Shown: one piece after another, positions 8,498 through 17,443 of the stretch | Layout of the letters: the number at the start of each line of letters is the position of its first letter | Numbering within the stretch: the stretch's first letter is position 1 | NCBI RefSeq assembly: GCF_020329485.1 | Contig: NZ_JAGKJI010000005.1 | Coordinates: forward strand, 185,725 to 249,724 | Source of the DNA: Bradyrhizobium cenepequi | GTDB lineage: Bacteria; Pseudomonadota; Alphaproteobacteria; Rhizobiales; Xanthobacteraceae | Direction of reading: 5' to 3' | DNA: 64,000 nucleotides | Program-made: the position numbers and the translations under genes | The notes under the pieces: model-generated | Databases searched by the model: none | Told to the model about the DNA's origin: nothing | What the model saw: the letters and a program-made list of their open reading frames with translations, nothing else

Positions 8498-10117
8498 TTA
8501 CCCCTTCCGCTTGACGTCCTTGACGTTGGAGAAGGTGATGCCCTCGGCGCGCTCCTGGGTGTAGCCGAGATAGAATTCGTTCCTGGCCATGAACACGGGA
8601 TCGCCGTCGACATCGTCGGCGATACCGGAACTGTTGGAAGCGATGAACGCATCGAGCTTCTTGCGGTCGTCGGAGGAGATCCAGCGCGCGAGCTGGAATT
8701 CCGACACCTCGAACTCGACCGGCAGCGAATATTCCGCATCGAGCCGCGCCTTCAAGACATCGAGCTGCAGCGGGCCGACCACGCCGACCAGCGCCGGCGC
8801 GCCGTCGCGCGGGCGGAACACCTGCACGACGCCCTCCTCCGACATCTGCTGCAAGGCTTCCTTCAGCTTCTTCGCCTTCATCGCGTCCGTCAGCCGTACG
8901 CGACGGACGATTTCCGGCGCGAAGCTCGGCACGCCGACGAACGTCAAATCCTCGCCTTCGGTGAGCGTATCGCCGATCCGCAGCGTGCCGTGGTTGGGAA
9001 TGCCGACGACGTCGCCGGCAAAGGCTTCGTCTGCCACCGAGCGGTCCTGGGCGAAGAAGAATTGCGGGCTCGACAGGCTCATGTTCTTGCCGGTGCGCAC
9101 CAGCTTCGCCTTCATGCCGCGGCTGAGCTTGCCCGAGCAGAGCCGCGCGAATGCGATGCGGTCGCGGTGGTTCGGATCCATGTTGGCCTGGATCTTGAAG
9201 ACAAAGGCGCTCATTCGCGGCTCTGCAGCTTCCACCTTGCGCAGATCGGAATCCTGCGCGCGCGGCGCCGGCGCGAATTGCCCGAGCCCTTCCAGGAGAT
9301 CGCCGACGCCGAAATTGCGCAGCGCGCTGCCGAAATAGACCGGCGTCAGATGTCCCTCGCGGAAGGCATCGAGCTCGAACGGCTTGCAGGCCTCCGACAC
9401 CAGCGCGAGCTCGTCCTTGATCTCGGCGACATCGAGATTGGGATTGCGGCTGGCGAGATCGGCGATGTCGATCTGCTCGGCCTGCCCCGTCTTGGCGCCG
9501 CCGCCTTCGAGGAGGCGCACGCCGCCGTTCCTGATATCATAGGTGCCCATGAAATCGCGGCCGCGGCCGACCGGCCAGGTCATCGGCGTGGTGTCGAGCG
9601 CCAGCGTCTTTTCGATCTCGTCCAAGAGATCGAAGGTGTCGCGGCTCTCGCGGTCCATCTTGTTGATGAAGGTGATGATCGGGATGTCCCGCAGGCGGCA
9701 AACTTCGAACAGCTTGCGCGTGCGCGCCTCGATGCCCTTGGCGGCGTCGATCACCATGACGGCGGAATCGACCGCGGTCAGCGTACGATACGTGTCTTCC
9801 GAAAAGTCCTCATGGCCCGGCGTGTCCAGAAGGTTGAACACATGGCCCTGGAACTCGAAGGTCATCACCGAGGTGACCACCGAGATGCCGCGCTCGCGCT
9901 CGATCTTCATCCAGTCGGAACGCGTGTTCCGCTGTTCGCCCTTGGCCTTGACCTGGCCGGCGAGATTGATGGCGCCGCCGAACAGCAGCAGCTTTTCGGT
10001 CAGGGTGGTCTTGCCGGCGTCCGGGTGGGAGATGATCGCAAACGTGCGCCGCCGCGCCACTTCTTCGGCAAGCGCGGAACGGGACGGCGATTCGGCTGTC
10101 AGGGCAAGGTCGGACAT
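8498..10117 (-). CDS. prfC: Peptide chain release factor 3
   Basis: RF3 is a translational GTPase that recycles RF1/RF2 from the ribosome after termination. The 539-residue protein has the RF3 form of the P-loop, SHPDAGKTT (about 30-38), then [19 protein letters not shown], the G3 motif DTPGHEDF and the G4 motif NKMDRESRD. The C-terminal RF3 domains ([45 protein letters not shown]) follow. ATG 10117 is chosen because the longer frame opens only at a TTG. It is transcribed away from the gdx riboswitch gene. No anomalies are seen. Confidence 0.95.
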   Translation of the reverse strand: MSDLALTAESPSRSALAEEVARRRTFAIISHPDAGKTTLTEKLLLFGGAINLAGQVKAKGEQRNTRSDWMKIERERGISVVTSVMTFEFQGHVFNLLDTPGHEDFSEDTYRTLTAVDSAVMVIDAAKGIEARTRKLFEVCRLRDIPIITFINKMDRESRDTFDLLDEIEKTLALDTTPMTWPVGRGRDFMGTYDIRNGGVRLLEGGGAKTGQAEQIDIADLASRNPNLDVAEIKDELALVSEACKPFELDAFREGHLTPVYFGSALRNFGVGDLLEGLGQFAPAPRAQDSDLRKVEAAEPRMSAFVFKIQANMDPNHRDRIAFARLCSGKLSRGMKAKLVRTGKNMSLSSPQFFFAQDRSVADEAFAGDVVGIPNHGTLRIGDTLTEGEDLTFVGVPSFAPEIVRRVRLTDAMKAKKLKEALQQMSEEGVVQVFRPRDGAPALVGVVGPLQLDVLKARLDAEYSLPVEFEVSEFQLARWISSDDRKKLDAFIASNSSGIADDVDGDPVFMARNEFYLGYTQERAEGITFSNVKDVKRKG

Positions 10118-10203
10118 GGCGGGAGCGTTTGGCAGGGAAACCAGTGTCAATCAAGCCCATATGGTGATTGCAGAACGCCAAGGCCAGCCCCACATGGGCG
10201 CAC

Positions 10204-10270
10204 GGAAGGACGACCTTCCTGTTCACCATGTCAGCCGCGGGGACGACCCTGCCTTATTCGGAGGGTCGTC
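10204..10270 (+). promoter_or_regulatory. Guanidine-II (mini-ykkC) riboswitch
   Basis: Two hairpins with ACGA loops precede gdx. P1 is GGAAGG-ACGA-CCTTCC (10204-10219, perfect 6-bp stem). P2 is GCGGGG-ACGA-CCCTGC (10237-10252, 6 bp with one G-T pair). Paired hairpins with ACGR loops are the defining feature of the guanidine-II class. GACGACCCT (10242-10250) is exactly complementary to AGGGTCGTC (10262-10270), which overlaps the Shine-Dalgarno GGAGGG (10260-10265) and abuts the ATG. Guanidine stabilising P2 would therefore free the ribosome-binding site. The mechanism is inferred from base pairing. Confidence 0.9.
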
Positions 10271-10585
10271 ATGGCCTGGACCATCCTGTTCGTCGCCGGT
10301 CTGATGGAGATCGGTTGGGCGATCGGGCTCAAATATACCGAAGGTTTCACGCGGCTCGTTCCATCGGTGCTGACGCTTCTGAGCATGGCCAGCAGCATCG
10401 TCCTGCTCGGGCTGGCGCTGAAGACGCTCCCGATCGGAACCGCCTATGCGGTGTGGACCGGCATCGGGGCGGTGGGAACGGCAATGCTCGGCATCGTCCT
10501 GTTCGGCGAACCGGCCACAGCGCTTCGGCTTTCGAGCATCGGACTGATCGTGGCGGGCATCATCGGCCTCAAGCTGGTAACCTGA
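10271..10585 (+). CDS. gdx: Guanidinium exporter, SMR family (Gdx/SugE)
   Basis: A 104-residue small multidrug resistance protein with four transmembrane helices that works as an antiparallel dimer, exporting guanidinium in exchange for protons. Glu13 in helix 1 ([14 protein letters not shown]) is the proton/substrate site, and [18 protein letters not shown] in helix 3 is the Gdx/SugE-type signature that separates guanidinium exporters from EmrE-like ones. The guanidine-II riboswitch immediately upstream supports this substrate. The start at 10271 follows GGAGGG by five bases. The gene converges on pit with only 5 bp between stop codons. The older name is sugE. Confidence 0.93.
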   Translation: MAWTILFVAGLMEIGWAIGLKYTEGFTRLVPSVLTLLSMASSIVLLGLALKTLPIGTAYAVWTGIGAVGTAMLGIVLFGEPATALRLSSIGLIVAGIIGLKLVT

Positions 10586-10590
10586 TCGGA

Positions 10591-11595
10591 TCAACGCAGC
10601 ACCAGAACCGCCCAATAGGTCACGGCCGCAACCGTGGCGGCGGCCGGAATGGTGATGACCCAGGCATAGACGATCGAGCTTGCGACGTTCCAGCGCACCG
10701 CCGAGACCCGGCGCGCCGCACCGACGCCGACGATGGCGCCGGTGATGGTGTGGGTGGTGGAAACGGGAACCCCGAGAAAGGTCGCCATGAACAGGGTGGC
10801 CGCGCCGCCGGTCTCCGCGCAAAAGCCCTGCATCGGCGTCAGCTTGGTGATGCGCAGGCCCATGGTGCGGACGATGCGCCAGCCGCCCATCAGGGTGCCC
10901 AGCGCCATCGCCGCCTGGCAGGCCAGCACCACCCAAAACGGAATGTGAAACTCTTCGCCGAGATGCCCCTGCGAATAGAGCAGCACGCCGATGATGCCCA
11001 TGGTCTTCTGCGCGTCATTGCCGCCATGGCCGAGCGAATAGAGCGAGGCGGAGGCGAATTGCAGGATGCGGAAGGCGCGGTCGACCGCGAACGGCGTCGA
11101 GCGCACCGACAGCCAGGACACGATCGCGACCAAGACCAGCGCCAGCAGGAATCCGATCAGCGGCGACAGCACGATCGCAAGCAGCGTCTTGGAGAGACCG
11201 CTCCACACCGCCGCCGAGAGCCCCGCCTTCGCCATGCCGCCGCCGACCAGGCCGCCGATCAGCGCATGCGAGCTCGACGAGGGAATGCCGAGCGCCCAGG
11301 TGACTACGTTCCAGACGATGGCGCCGACGAGTGCGGCGAAGATCACGGTGGCATCGACGACCTCGGGCTCGATGATTCCGGTGCCGATGGTGTTGGCGAC
11401 GTGCAGTCCGAATATGGTGAACGCGACGAAGTTGAAGAATGCCGCCCAGAACACCGCGAAATGCGGCCGCAGCACGCGAGTCGAGACGATGGTCGCGATC
11501 GAATTCGCGGCGTCGTGCAGGCCGTTCAGGAAATCGAACAACAGGGCGACCGCGATCAGGATCACCAGGACCGGCAGACCAAACGTGGCGTCCAC
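10591..11595 (-). CDS. pit: Low-affinity inorganic phosphate transporter (PiT family)
   Basis: A 334-residue inner-membrane phosphate:cation symporter. Both PiT signatures are present: an N-terminal LNGLHDAANSIAT and the internal repeat GHGGNDAQKTMGI, with about ten hydrophobic helices. The length is that of short bacterial PiT proteins. It starts 9 bp after the DUF47 gene, the usual pairing in which the PhoU-like DUF47 protein modulates phosphate uptake. A pho box was not identified with confidence upstream of the operon. Confidence 0.93.
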   Translation of the reverse strand: MDATFGLPVLVILIAVALLFDFLNGLHDAANSIATIVSTRVLRPHFAVFWAAFFNFVAFTIFGLHVANTIGTGIIEPEVVDATVIFAALVGAIVWNVVTWALGIPSSSSHALIGGLVGGGMAKAGLSAAVWSGLSKTLLAIVLSPLIGFLLALVLVAIVSWLSVRSTPFAVDRAFRILQFASASLYSLGHGGNDAQKTMGIIGVLLYSQGHLGEEFHIPFWVVLACQAAMALGTLMGGWRIVRTMGLRITKLTPMQGFCAETGGAATLFMATFLGVPVSTTHTITGAIVGVGAARRVSAVRWNVASSIVYAWVITIPAAATVAAVTYWAVLVLR

Positions 11596-11604
11596 GTCCC
11601 TGCC

Positions 11605-12249
11605 CTACACTTGCTCGATCACGATCGAATTGATCTCGTTGGCGACGTCGTCGAAGCGGTCAGCGACCTTTTCGAGGTGATCGTAGATCTCGGCGCCGAC
11701 GATGAAATCCATCGTGTTGGCGTCGCGATGCTTGAGGTAAAGCTCCTTCAGCCCAATGTCGTGGAGATCGTCGACCCGGCCCTCGAGCTTGGTGAGTTCC
11801 TCAGTGATCTGCGTCAGCATCGAGACGTTGCTGCCGATCGACCGCAGGAGCGGCAGCGCGCGCCCAACCAGATTGGCGCATTCCACGATCAGCGTACCCA
11901 TCTCGCGCATCGGCGGCTCGAACGTGCGCACCTCGAACAGCACCACCGCCTTGGCGGTCTGCTGCATCTGGTCGACGGCGTCGTCCATGGAAGTGATAAG
12001 GTTGGTGATATCACCGCGGTCGAACGGGGTGATGAAGGTGCGGCGGACGGCGGTCAGAACCTCGCGGGTGATGTTGTCGGCGTCGTTCTCGAACTGGTTG
12101 ACGCGCTGACAGTGGACCGGCGTCTCGTCCCCACCCTTCAGCACGTCCTGCAACGCCATCGCGCACTGGACGGCGGTCTTGGCGTGCCGGGCGAACAGGT
12201 CGAAAAACCGCTCCTCCCTGGGCAAAAAGGCTCGAAACCAGCGCAGCAT
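11605..12249 (-). CDS. DUF47 PhoU-like phosphate transport regulator
   Basis: A 214-residue all-helical DUF47 family protein (Pit accessory protein, PhoU-like). Recognisable parts are the N-terminal RWFRAFLPREERFFDLFARHA and ENDADNITREVL. TPFDRGDITNLITSMDDAVD forms the acidic E/D-x-x-x-D metal-binding face of PhoU-like bundles. The start at 12249 is chosen because family members begin near this MLRWFR; the open frame upstream adds 13 non-conserved residues. It precedes pit by 9 bp and is presumably co-expressed, controlling phosphate entry or polyphosphate storage. Confidence 0.88.
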   Translation of the reverse strand: MLRWFRAFLPREERFFDLFARHAKTAVQCAMALQDVLKGGDETPVHCQRVNQFENDADNITREVLTAVRRTFITPFDRGDITNLITSMDDAVDQMQQTAKAVVLFEVRTFEPPMREMGTLIVECANLVGRALPLLRSIGSNVSMLTQITEELTKLEGRVDDLHDIGLKELYLKHRDANTMDFIVGAEIYDHLEKVADRFDDVANEINSIVIEQV

Positions 12250-12396
12250 AGGGTCAAATCCATCGTTCCGGAGCGACCGCTCCGCCACCTGTCACAAAAC
12301 TGTCATATAACATTCTGTGCAAGCGTGGCCAGCCGCCCGCCGACGGAACCGGGTCATCCACCGCTTTGTAGAAAGTGGGCCTCGATGCCTTCAAAG

Positions 12397-12423
12397 GCCC
12401 AACGCAACGGGATTGCGTTGGGC
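12397..12423 (-). terminator. Putative terminator of the liv operon
   Basis: A perfect 11-bp inverted repeat, GCCCAACGCAA (12397-12407) and TTGCGTTGGGC (12413-12423), has a 5-base loop. It lies about 30 bp past the livM stop codon on the minus strand. It is followed on that strand by CTTTGAAGG rather than a clean U-run, so it may be a transcription end or an mRNA-stabilising stem. Confidence 0.6.
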
Positions 12424-12450
12424 TCCAATCGAGCGGGCCGGCCGATAGTC

Positions 12451-13419
12451 CTACAGCGACCGCCTGAGCAAACGCGCGAGCTCGCCGATGATGCCGCGGC
12501 GGAATGTCAGCACGCAGGCGACGAAGATGACGCCCTGGATCACCGTCACCCACTGGCCGTAACCGGCCAGATACTGCTGCATGGCGATGATGATGAAGGC
12601 GCCGACCACGGGACCGAAAATGGTGCCGAGGCCGCCGACCAGCGTCATCAGCACGATTTCGCCCGACATCGACCAGTGCACGTCGGTCAGCGAGGCGTTC
12701 TGAGCCACGAACACCTTGAGCGAGCCGGCAAAGCCCGCCAGCGTGCCGGAGAGGATGAAGGCGAGCAGCTTGTACTGGTCGGTCTTGTAGCCGAGCGAGA
12801 TCGCGCGCGGCTCGTTCTCGCGGATCGATTTCAGCACCTCGCCGAAGGGCGAGTTGATGGTGCGGTAGATCAGCAGGAAGCCGCCGAGGAAGCCGGCGAG
12901 CACGACGTAATACAGCACTGTCGGCTTGGAGAGGTCGAAGAGGCCGAACAGATGGCCCTGCGGAATGCCCTGGATGCCGTCTTCACCATGGGTGAACGGC
13001 GCCTGCAGGTAGATGAAGTAGAGAAGCTGGGACAGCGCCAGCGTAATCATCGAGAAATAGATGCCCTGCCGGCGGATCGAGACGTAACCGGTGATGATGG
13101 CAAGCCCGAAGGAAGCGGCCGTGCCGATGATGATGCCGAGCTCCGGCGGCAGCGCCCACACCTTCAGCGCATGCGCTGAGACGTACCCGGCCGTCCCCAG
13201 GAACATCGCATGGCCGAACGAAAGCAGGCCGCCATAGCCGACCAGCAGGTTGAAGGCGCAGGCGAGCAGCGCAAAGCACAGCGCCTGCATCACGAAGAAC
13301 GGATAGATGCCGGTGAGCGGCACGACGGCCAGCAGCACAGCCATCAGAGCGAAGGCGACCATCTCGTCGCGCATGGCGCGCGGCGTGACCGGCAGGGTAT
13401 CGTCGGTGAGTGCTGACAT
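12451..13419 (-). CDS. livM: Branched-chain amino acid ABC transporter permease LivM
   Basis: One of two inner-membrane permeases of a HAAT-family importer. The 322-residue protein has eight to ten hydrophobic helices and the LivM signatures FNLLVGYGGLLSFGHA, ISIRRQGIYFSMITLALSQ-type segment, and SIRENEPRAISLGY, the cytosolic coupling loop that contacts LivG/LivF. SGTLAGFAGSL and LVGGLGTIFGPVVGAF complete the family pattern. The last gene in the operon, it starts one base after the livH stop (TGA-T-ATG), which suggests translational coupling. The hairpin at 12397 follows. Confidence 0.93.
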   Translation of the reverse strand: MSALTDDTLPVTPRAMRDEMVAFALMAVLLAVVPLTGIYPFFVMQALCFALLACAFNLLVGYGGLLSFGHAMFLGTAGYVSAHALKVWALPPELGIIIGTAASFGLAIITGYVSIRRQGIYFSMITLALSQLLYFIYLQAPFTHGEDGIQGIPQGHLFGLFDLSKPTVLYYVVLAGFLGGFLLIYRTINSPFGEVLKSIRENEPRAISLGYKTDQYKLLAFILSGTLAGFAGSLKVFVAQNASLTDVHWSMSGEIVLMTLVGGLGTIFGPVVGAFIIIAMQQYLAGYGQWVTVIQGVIFVACVLTFRRGIIGELARLLRRSL

Positions 13420-13420
13420 A

Positions 13421-14284
13421 TCAGGCCGCCCGTCCGGTCAGTCCCGTCGGCTTCACAAGCAGGACCAGCACCATCAGGACGAACACGACGGTGTTGGAAG
13501 CCTCGGGGTAGAAATACTTGGTCAGCCCCTCGATCACGCCGAGCGCAAAACCGGTGATGACCGATCCCATGATCGATCCCATGCCGCCGATCACCACCAC
13601 CGCGAACACGACGATGATCAGGTCGGCGCCCATCAGCGGCCGCACCTGGTTGATCGGCGCCGACAGCACGCCCGCGAGCGCCGCAAGCCCGACGCCGAGG
13701 CCGTAGGTGAGCGTGATCATCCTGGGCACGTTGATGCCGAAGGCCCGCACCAGCGTCGGATTCTCGGTCGCGGCGCGCAGGTAGGCGCCAAGCTGCGTCT
13801 TCTCGATCAGGAACCAGGTGGCCACGCATATCACCAGCGAGAACACGACCACCCAGCCGCGATAGACGGGTAAGAACATGAAGCCGAGATTCATGCCGCC
13901 CCGGAGCGCATCAGGGATTTGATACGGCAGGCCGGAGGAGCCGAAATAGTTCTGGAAGACGCCCTGGATGATCAGCGCGATGCCGAAGGTGAGCAGCAGG
14001 CCGTAGACATGGTCGAGCCCGGACAGCCATTGCAGCATGGTCCGTTCCAGGATCATGCCGAAGATGCCGACCACGATGGGCGCGATGATCAGCGCCCACC
14101 AATAGTTGATGCCGGCGATGTTGAGCAGGAAATAGGCGCAGAAGGCGCCCATCATGTAGAGCGCGCCATGGGCAAAATTGATGATGTTGAGCATGCCGAA
14201 GATCACGGCAAGCCCGAGGCTGAGCAGCGCGTAAAACGAGCCGTTGATCAGTCCCACCAGTAGCTGTGCGTAGAGAGCCTGCAT
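13421..14284 (-). CDS. livH: Branched-chain amino acid ABC transporter permease LivH
   Basis: The partner permease, 287 residues. Diagnostic stretches are LINGSFYALLSLGLAVIFGMLNIINFAHGALYMMGAF at the N-terminus, the loop RAATENPTLVRAFGINVPRM (coupling helix) and GGMGSIMGSVITGFALGVIEGL near the C-terminus. About eight membrane helices are evident. It lies 68 bp downstream of the substrate-binding protein and directly before livM. The length and motifs are complete. Substrates of such systems include leucine-type amino acids but also urea, amides or aromatic acids, so specificity is not settled. Confidence 0.93.
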   Translation of the reverse strand: MQALYAQLLVGLINGSFYALLSLGLAVIFGMLNIINFAHGALYMMGAFCAYFLLNIAGINYWWALIIAPIVVGIFGMILERTMLQWLSGLDHVYGLLLTFGIALIIQGVFQNYFGSSGLPYQIPDALRGGMNLGFMFLPVYRGWVVVFSLVICVATWFLIEKTQLGAYLRAATENPTLVRAFGINVPRMITLTYGLGVGLAALAGVLSAPINQVRPLMGADLIIVVFAVVVIGGMGSIMGSVITGFALGVIEGLTKYFYPEASNTVVFVLMVLVLLVKPTGLTGRAA

Positions 14285-14352
14285 CGCTTGGCCTTCGCTC
14301 CCCTTCCCCCCGAATGGAGCCCACCGGCCTTACCGCCGGCGGGCGATGATAG

Positions 14353-15573
14353 TTACTTCTTGAGCAGCGCGCACTTGCTTTCGGAAAGCGGCGTGAACGC
14401 CTGGTCGGCCGGAACGGTGGCGACCAGCTTGTAGAAATCCCACGGACCCTTGGATTCCGAGGGCTTCTTCACCTCGAACAGATAGGCCGGATGGATCGCG
14501 CGGCCGTTCGGCTGGATCTCGCCCTTGCCGAACAGATCATCCTCGGTCGGCATCGACTTCATCTTCTCCACGACCTTGACGCCGTCATGCGGATTGCCGC
14601 CGAGCGCCTCGAGCGCCTTGAAGTAGTGACGCAGCCCCGCATAGACCCCGGCCTGCACCATGGACGGCATGGCATGGTTCTTCGACCGCTCCCCGAACCG
14701 CTTGGAGAAGGCGCGGGTCTTGTCGTTCATGTCCCAGTAGAAGGTCTCGGTGAAGTTCAGGCCCTGCGCGGTATCGAGGCCGATCGCCTTGACATCGGTG
14801 AGAAACAACAGAAGCGCCGCGAGCTTCTGGCCGCCCGAGACGATGCCGAACTCAGCAGCCTGCTTGATCGAGTTGGTGGTGTCGCCGCCGGCGTTCGCAA
14901 GGCCGATGATCTTGGCCTTGGACGATTGCGCCTGCAGCAGGAAGGACGAGAAGTCCGAGGTGTTGAGCGGATGCTTCACGCTACCCAGCACCTTGCCGCC
15001 GTTGGCGGTGATGACGGCCGTGGTGTCGCGCTCCAGCGCGGCGCCGAAGGCGTAGTCGGCGGTGAGGAAGAACCAGCTGTCGCCGCCGGACTTCACCAGC
15101 GCCTGCCCGGTGGAATGCGCCAGCATGTAGGTGTCGTAGGTCCAATGCACCGTGTTCGGCGTACACTGGGCGTTGGTCAGGTCCGAGGTCGCCGCGCCCG
15201 AGTTGATGTAGACGCCGTTCTTCTCCTTGATGACGTTGTTGACGGCGAGCGCCACGCCGGAATTCGGCACATCGACAATAACGTCCACCTTGTCAACGTC
15301 GAACCACTGCCGCGCGATGGTCGAGCCGATGTCGGGCTTGTTCTGGTGGTCGCCGGAGATGACGTCGATCTTCCAGCCTTTTGCGAGCAGTCCGGAGTCC
15401 TCAACAGCCATCTGCGCCGCGAGCGTCGAGCCGGGTCCGCCGAGGTCGGAATAAAGCCCGGACTGGTCGGAGAGCGCACCGATCTTGACGGTCTTGTCCT
15501 GGGCAAGCGCGAGGCCAGCCGAGGCAAGCGTCATGGCGGTGCCGAGCAGCAGCGCCGAAATCCTGTTCTTCAT
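14353..15573 (-). CDS. ABC transporter periplasmic substrate-binding protein (LivK-like)
   Basis: A 406-residue Leu/Ile/Val-binding-type periplasmic protein (Peripla_BP_6 fold). Residues 1-24 are a signal peptide ending A-L-A-Q. The mature protein begins KTVKIGALSDQSGLYSDLGGPGS, the family's first strand and ligand-binding loop, followed by QKPDIGSTIARQWFD-like and DYAFGAALERDTTAVI segments. Start 15573 is chosen since the signal peptide begins there and AAGGA lies upstream. Homologues of this length close to livF often bind amino acids, but some bind urea, amides or aromatic compounds. It sits between livF and livH. Confidence 0.88.
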   Translation of the reverse strand: MKNRISALLLGTAMTLASAGLALAQDKTVKIGALSDQSGLYSDLGGPGSTLAAQMAVEDSGLLAKGWKIDVISGDHQNKPDIGSTIARQWFDVDKVDVIVDVPNSGVALAVNNVIKEKNGVYINSGAATSDLTNAQCTPNTVHWTYDTYMLAHSTGQALVKSGGDSWFFLTADYAFGAALERDTTAVITANGGKVLGSVKHPLNTSDFSSFLLQAQSSKAKIIGLANAGGDTTNSIKQAAEFGIVSGGQKLAALLLFLTDVKAIGLDTAQGLNFTETFYWDMNDKTRAFSKRFGERSKNHAMPSMVQAGVYAGLRHYFKALEALGGNPHDGVKVVEKMKSMPTEDDLFGKGEIQPNGRAIHPAYLFEVKKPSESKGPWDFYKLVATVPADQAFTPLSESKCALLKK

Positions 15574-15613
15574 ATGACTGTTGTCCTTCTTGCTTTTCTT
15601 GATGTCGGCAATC

Positions 15614-16360
15614 TCAGACGCCGAGATAAGTATGGAGCTTGTCCATGTTGGCGGAGAGCTCCGAATTGGCAAAACCGTCGATCACCTTGCCATGCTCGAC
15701 AATGTAGTAGCGGTCCGCAACCGTCGATGCGAAACGGAAATTCTGCTCGACCAGCAGAATGGTGAAGCCCTCCGATTTGAGCCGCGCAATGGTGTGGCCG
15801 ATCTGCTGGATGATGACGGGCGCGAGGCCCTCGGTCGGTTCATCCAGCATCAGGAAACGTGCGCCGGTGCGCAGGATGCGCGCGATCGCGAGCATCTGCT
15901 GCTCACCGCCGGACAGCTTGGTGCCCTGGCTGGTGAGGCGCTCCTTCAGGTTCGGAAACAGATCGAAGATCTGGTCGAGCGACAGGCCCCCTGCGCGCAC
16001 CGTCGGCGGCAGCAGCAGGTTTTCGCGCACGTCCAGGCTTGAGAAAATGCCGCGTTCCTCCGGACAGAACGCGATGCCCATCCGCGCGATCCTGTCGGAG
16101 GACGCGCGGATGATCTCCTGGTTCTCGAAGCGAATCGAACCGGAGCGCTTACCGATGATTCCCATCACCGATTTCAGCGTGGTCGTCTTGCCGGCGCCGT
16201 TGCGCCCGAGCAGCGTGACCACTTCGCCGGCGTTTACGTTGAAATTGATGCCATGAAGGATGTGGGATTCGCCATACCAGGCCTGGAGGTCCTGGACGGC
16301 CAGCACCGGCGCCGCCGCCGGCTTGGCGGCTGGCGCTTGGGCCATTTTCAACTCAGGCAT
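15614..16360 (-). CDS. livF: Branched-chain amino acid ABC transporter ATPase LivF
   Basis: A 248-residue cytosolic ATPase subunit. It has Walker A GRNGAGKTT (about 52-60), the signature LSGGEQQMLAIAR, Walker B FLMLDEPTEGLAP and the switch His region within LLVEQNFRFA. The AWYGESHILHGI opening and LLPPTVRAGG segment are LivF-like rather than LivG-like. The start ATG overlaps the end of livG by 8 bp, with GGGAGC in front of it, so translation is likely coupled. The first 18 residues (Ala/Pro/Lys-rich) extend beyond the usual LivF N-terminus. Confidence 0.92.
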   Translation of the reverse strand: MPELKMAQAPAAKPAAAPVLAVQDLQAWYGESHILHGINFNVNAGEVVTLLGRNGAGKTTTLKSVMGIIGKRSGSIRFENQEIIRASSDRIARMGIAFCPEERGIFSSLDVRENLLLPPTVRAGGLSLDQIFDLFPNLKERLTSQGTKLSGGEQQMLAIARILRTGARFLMLDEPTEGLAPVIIQQIGHTIARLKSEGFTILLVEQNFRFASTVADRYYIVEHGKVIDGFANSELSANMDKLHTYLGV

Positions 16361-17108
16361 GACCGGCTCCCAGATAGGCTTCTTTCACGCGCTCGTCCTT
16401 GGAGAGGTCGGCATAGTGGCCCTCCGCGAGCACCTGCCCTCGCGTCAACACGGTGATGATGTCGGAGAGGTTCGCCACAACCGAGAGGTTATGTTCGACC
16501 ATCAAGATGGTGTATTTCGCGGAGATGCGCTTGATCAAGGCGGCGATCTTGTCGATGTCCTCATGACCCATGCCGGCCATCGGCTCGTCCAGCAACATCA
16601 TCTCCGGGTCGAGCGCAATCGTCGTTGCAATCTCAAGGGCGCGTTTGCGGCCATAGGGCATCTCAACGGCGGGAATGTTGGCGAACTCGCTCAAGCCGAC
16701 ATCGTCAAGCAGCTCCAGCGCACGCGCGTTGTAGCGGTCGAGCACGCTTTTGGAACGCCAGAAATCAAAGGAATTGCCGTGCTGGCGCTGCAAGGCGACG
16801 CGGACATTCTCCAGCGCCGTCAAATGTGGAAAAACGGCCGAGATCTGAAACGATCGCACCAATCCGAGACGCGCGACATCGGCCGGCGGCATCGCCGTGA
16901 TGTCCTGTCCCTTATATGTAATCCGGCCCGCGGACGGTTTTAGGAATTTTGTCAGGAGATTGAAGCACGTCGTCTTGCCGGCCCCGTTGGGCCCGATCAA
17001 GGCATGGATGCTGCCGCGACGTATTTTCAACGCAACGTCGCGTACGGCGAAGAAACCCGCGAATTCCTTGGTTAATCCGTGGGTCTCGAGAATGAACTCG
17101 TCGGCCAA
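16353..17108 (-). CDS. livG: Branched-chain amino acid ABC transporter ATPase LivG
   Basis: A 251-residue ATPase, the first gene of the liv operon. It has Walker A GPNGAGKTT (39-47), Q-loop region VRSFQISAVFPHLTALENV, a signature-like region YGRKRALEIATTIALDPEMMLLDEPMAGMGHED and C-terminal motifs of LivG (LTRGQVLAEGHYADL). The ABC signature lacks the canonical LSGGQ, reading MPYGRKRALEIA, as is usual for LivG. The upstream 335 bp to the PAS gene carries the promoter. The operon order livG-F-K-H-M is complete in itself. Confidence 0.92.
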   Translation of the reverse strand: MADEFILETHGLTKEFAGFFAVRDVALKIRRGSIHALIGPNGAGKTTCFNLLTKFLKPSAGRITYKGQDITAMPPADVARLGLVRSFQISAVFPHLTALENVRVALQRQHGNSFDFWRSKSVLDRYNARALELLDDVGLSEFANIPAVEMPYGRKRALEIATTIALDPEMMLLDEPMAGMGHEDIDKIAALIKRISAKYTILMVEHNLSVVANLSDIITVLTRGQVLAEGHYADLSKDERVKEAYLGAGHA

Positions 17109-17443
17109 ACAATTTCCCCGTCGGCCTCACCGCGGTTTTCGCGCGTGGCCAAGTTTCTTCCTGATCCGGCTGGTTTTCCGCGACCCCGGAAACCAATCCC
17201 GGACCGCCGCCCCCGGCGGCGGAATATGCCGATGCGACAGGGGTTAGGCAAGGCGGAAAGCTGGGCATCGAGGACGCACCCTCGTCGGTTCCGTCTGCTC
17301 CGATAGTCGAATTGCAACCACACCCGACTTGTCGCTTCGGAAAGCCGCCATTAACGGTATTTTGCTGCGCAGCCAAGCCTTCATAGAATATTTCCGCGTC
17401 AAACCGATGCTCAGGCCATTGGTCCTGGGACGGATTTTCGACC
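17109..17443. other. Divergent promoter region between livG and PAS gene
   Basis: These 335 bases separate the divergent livG and PAS genes and should carry both promoters. No convincing gene, palindromic operator or Lrp-type site was identified by eye. Confidence 0.5.

Noticed and set aside
10168..13179. Very long + strand open frame across sugE, pit and DUF47 regions
   Set aside because: Arg/His/Gly-rich composition with no domain; it is the antisense shadow of high-GC genes on the other strand.
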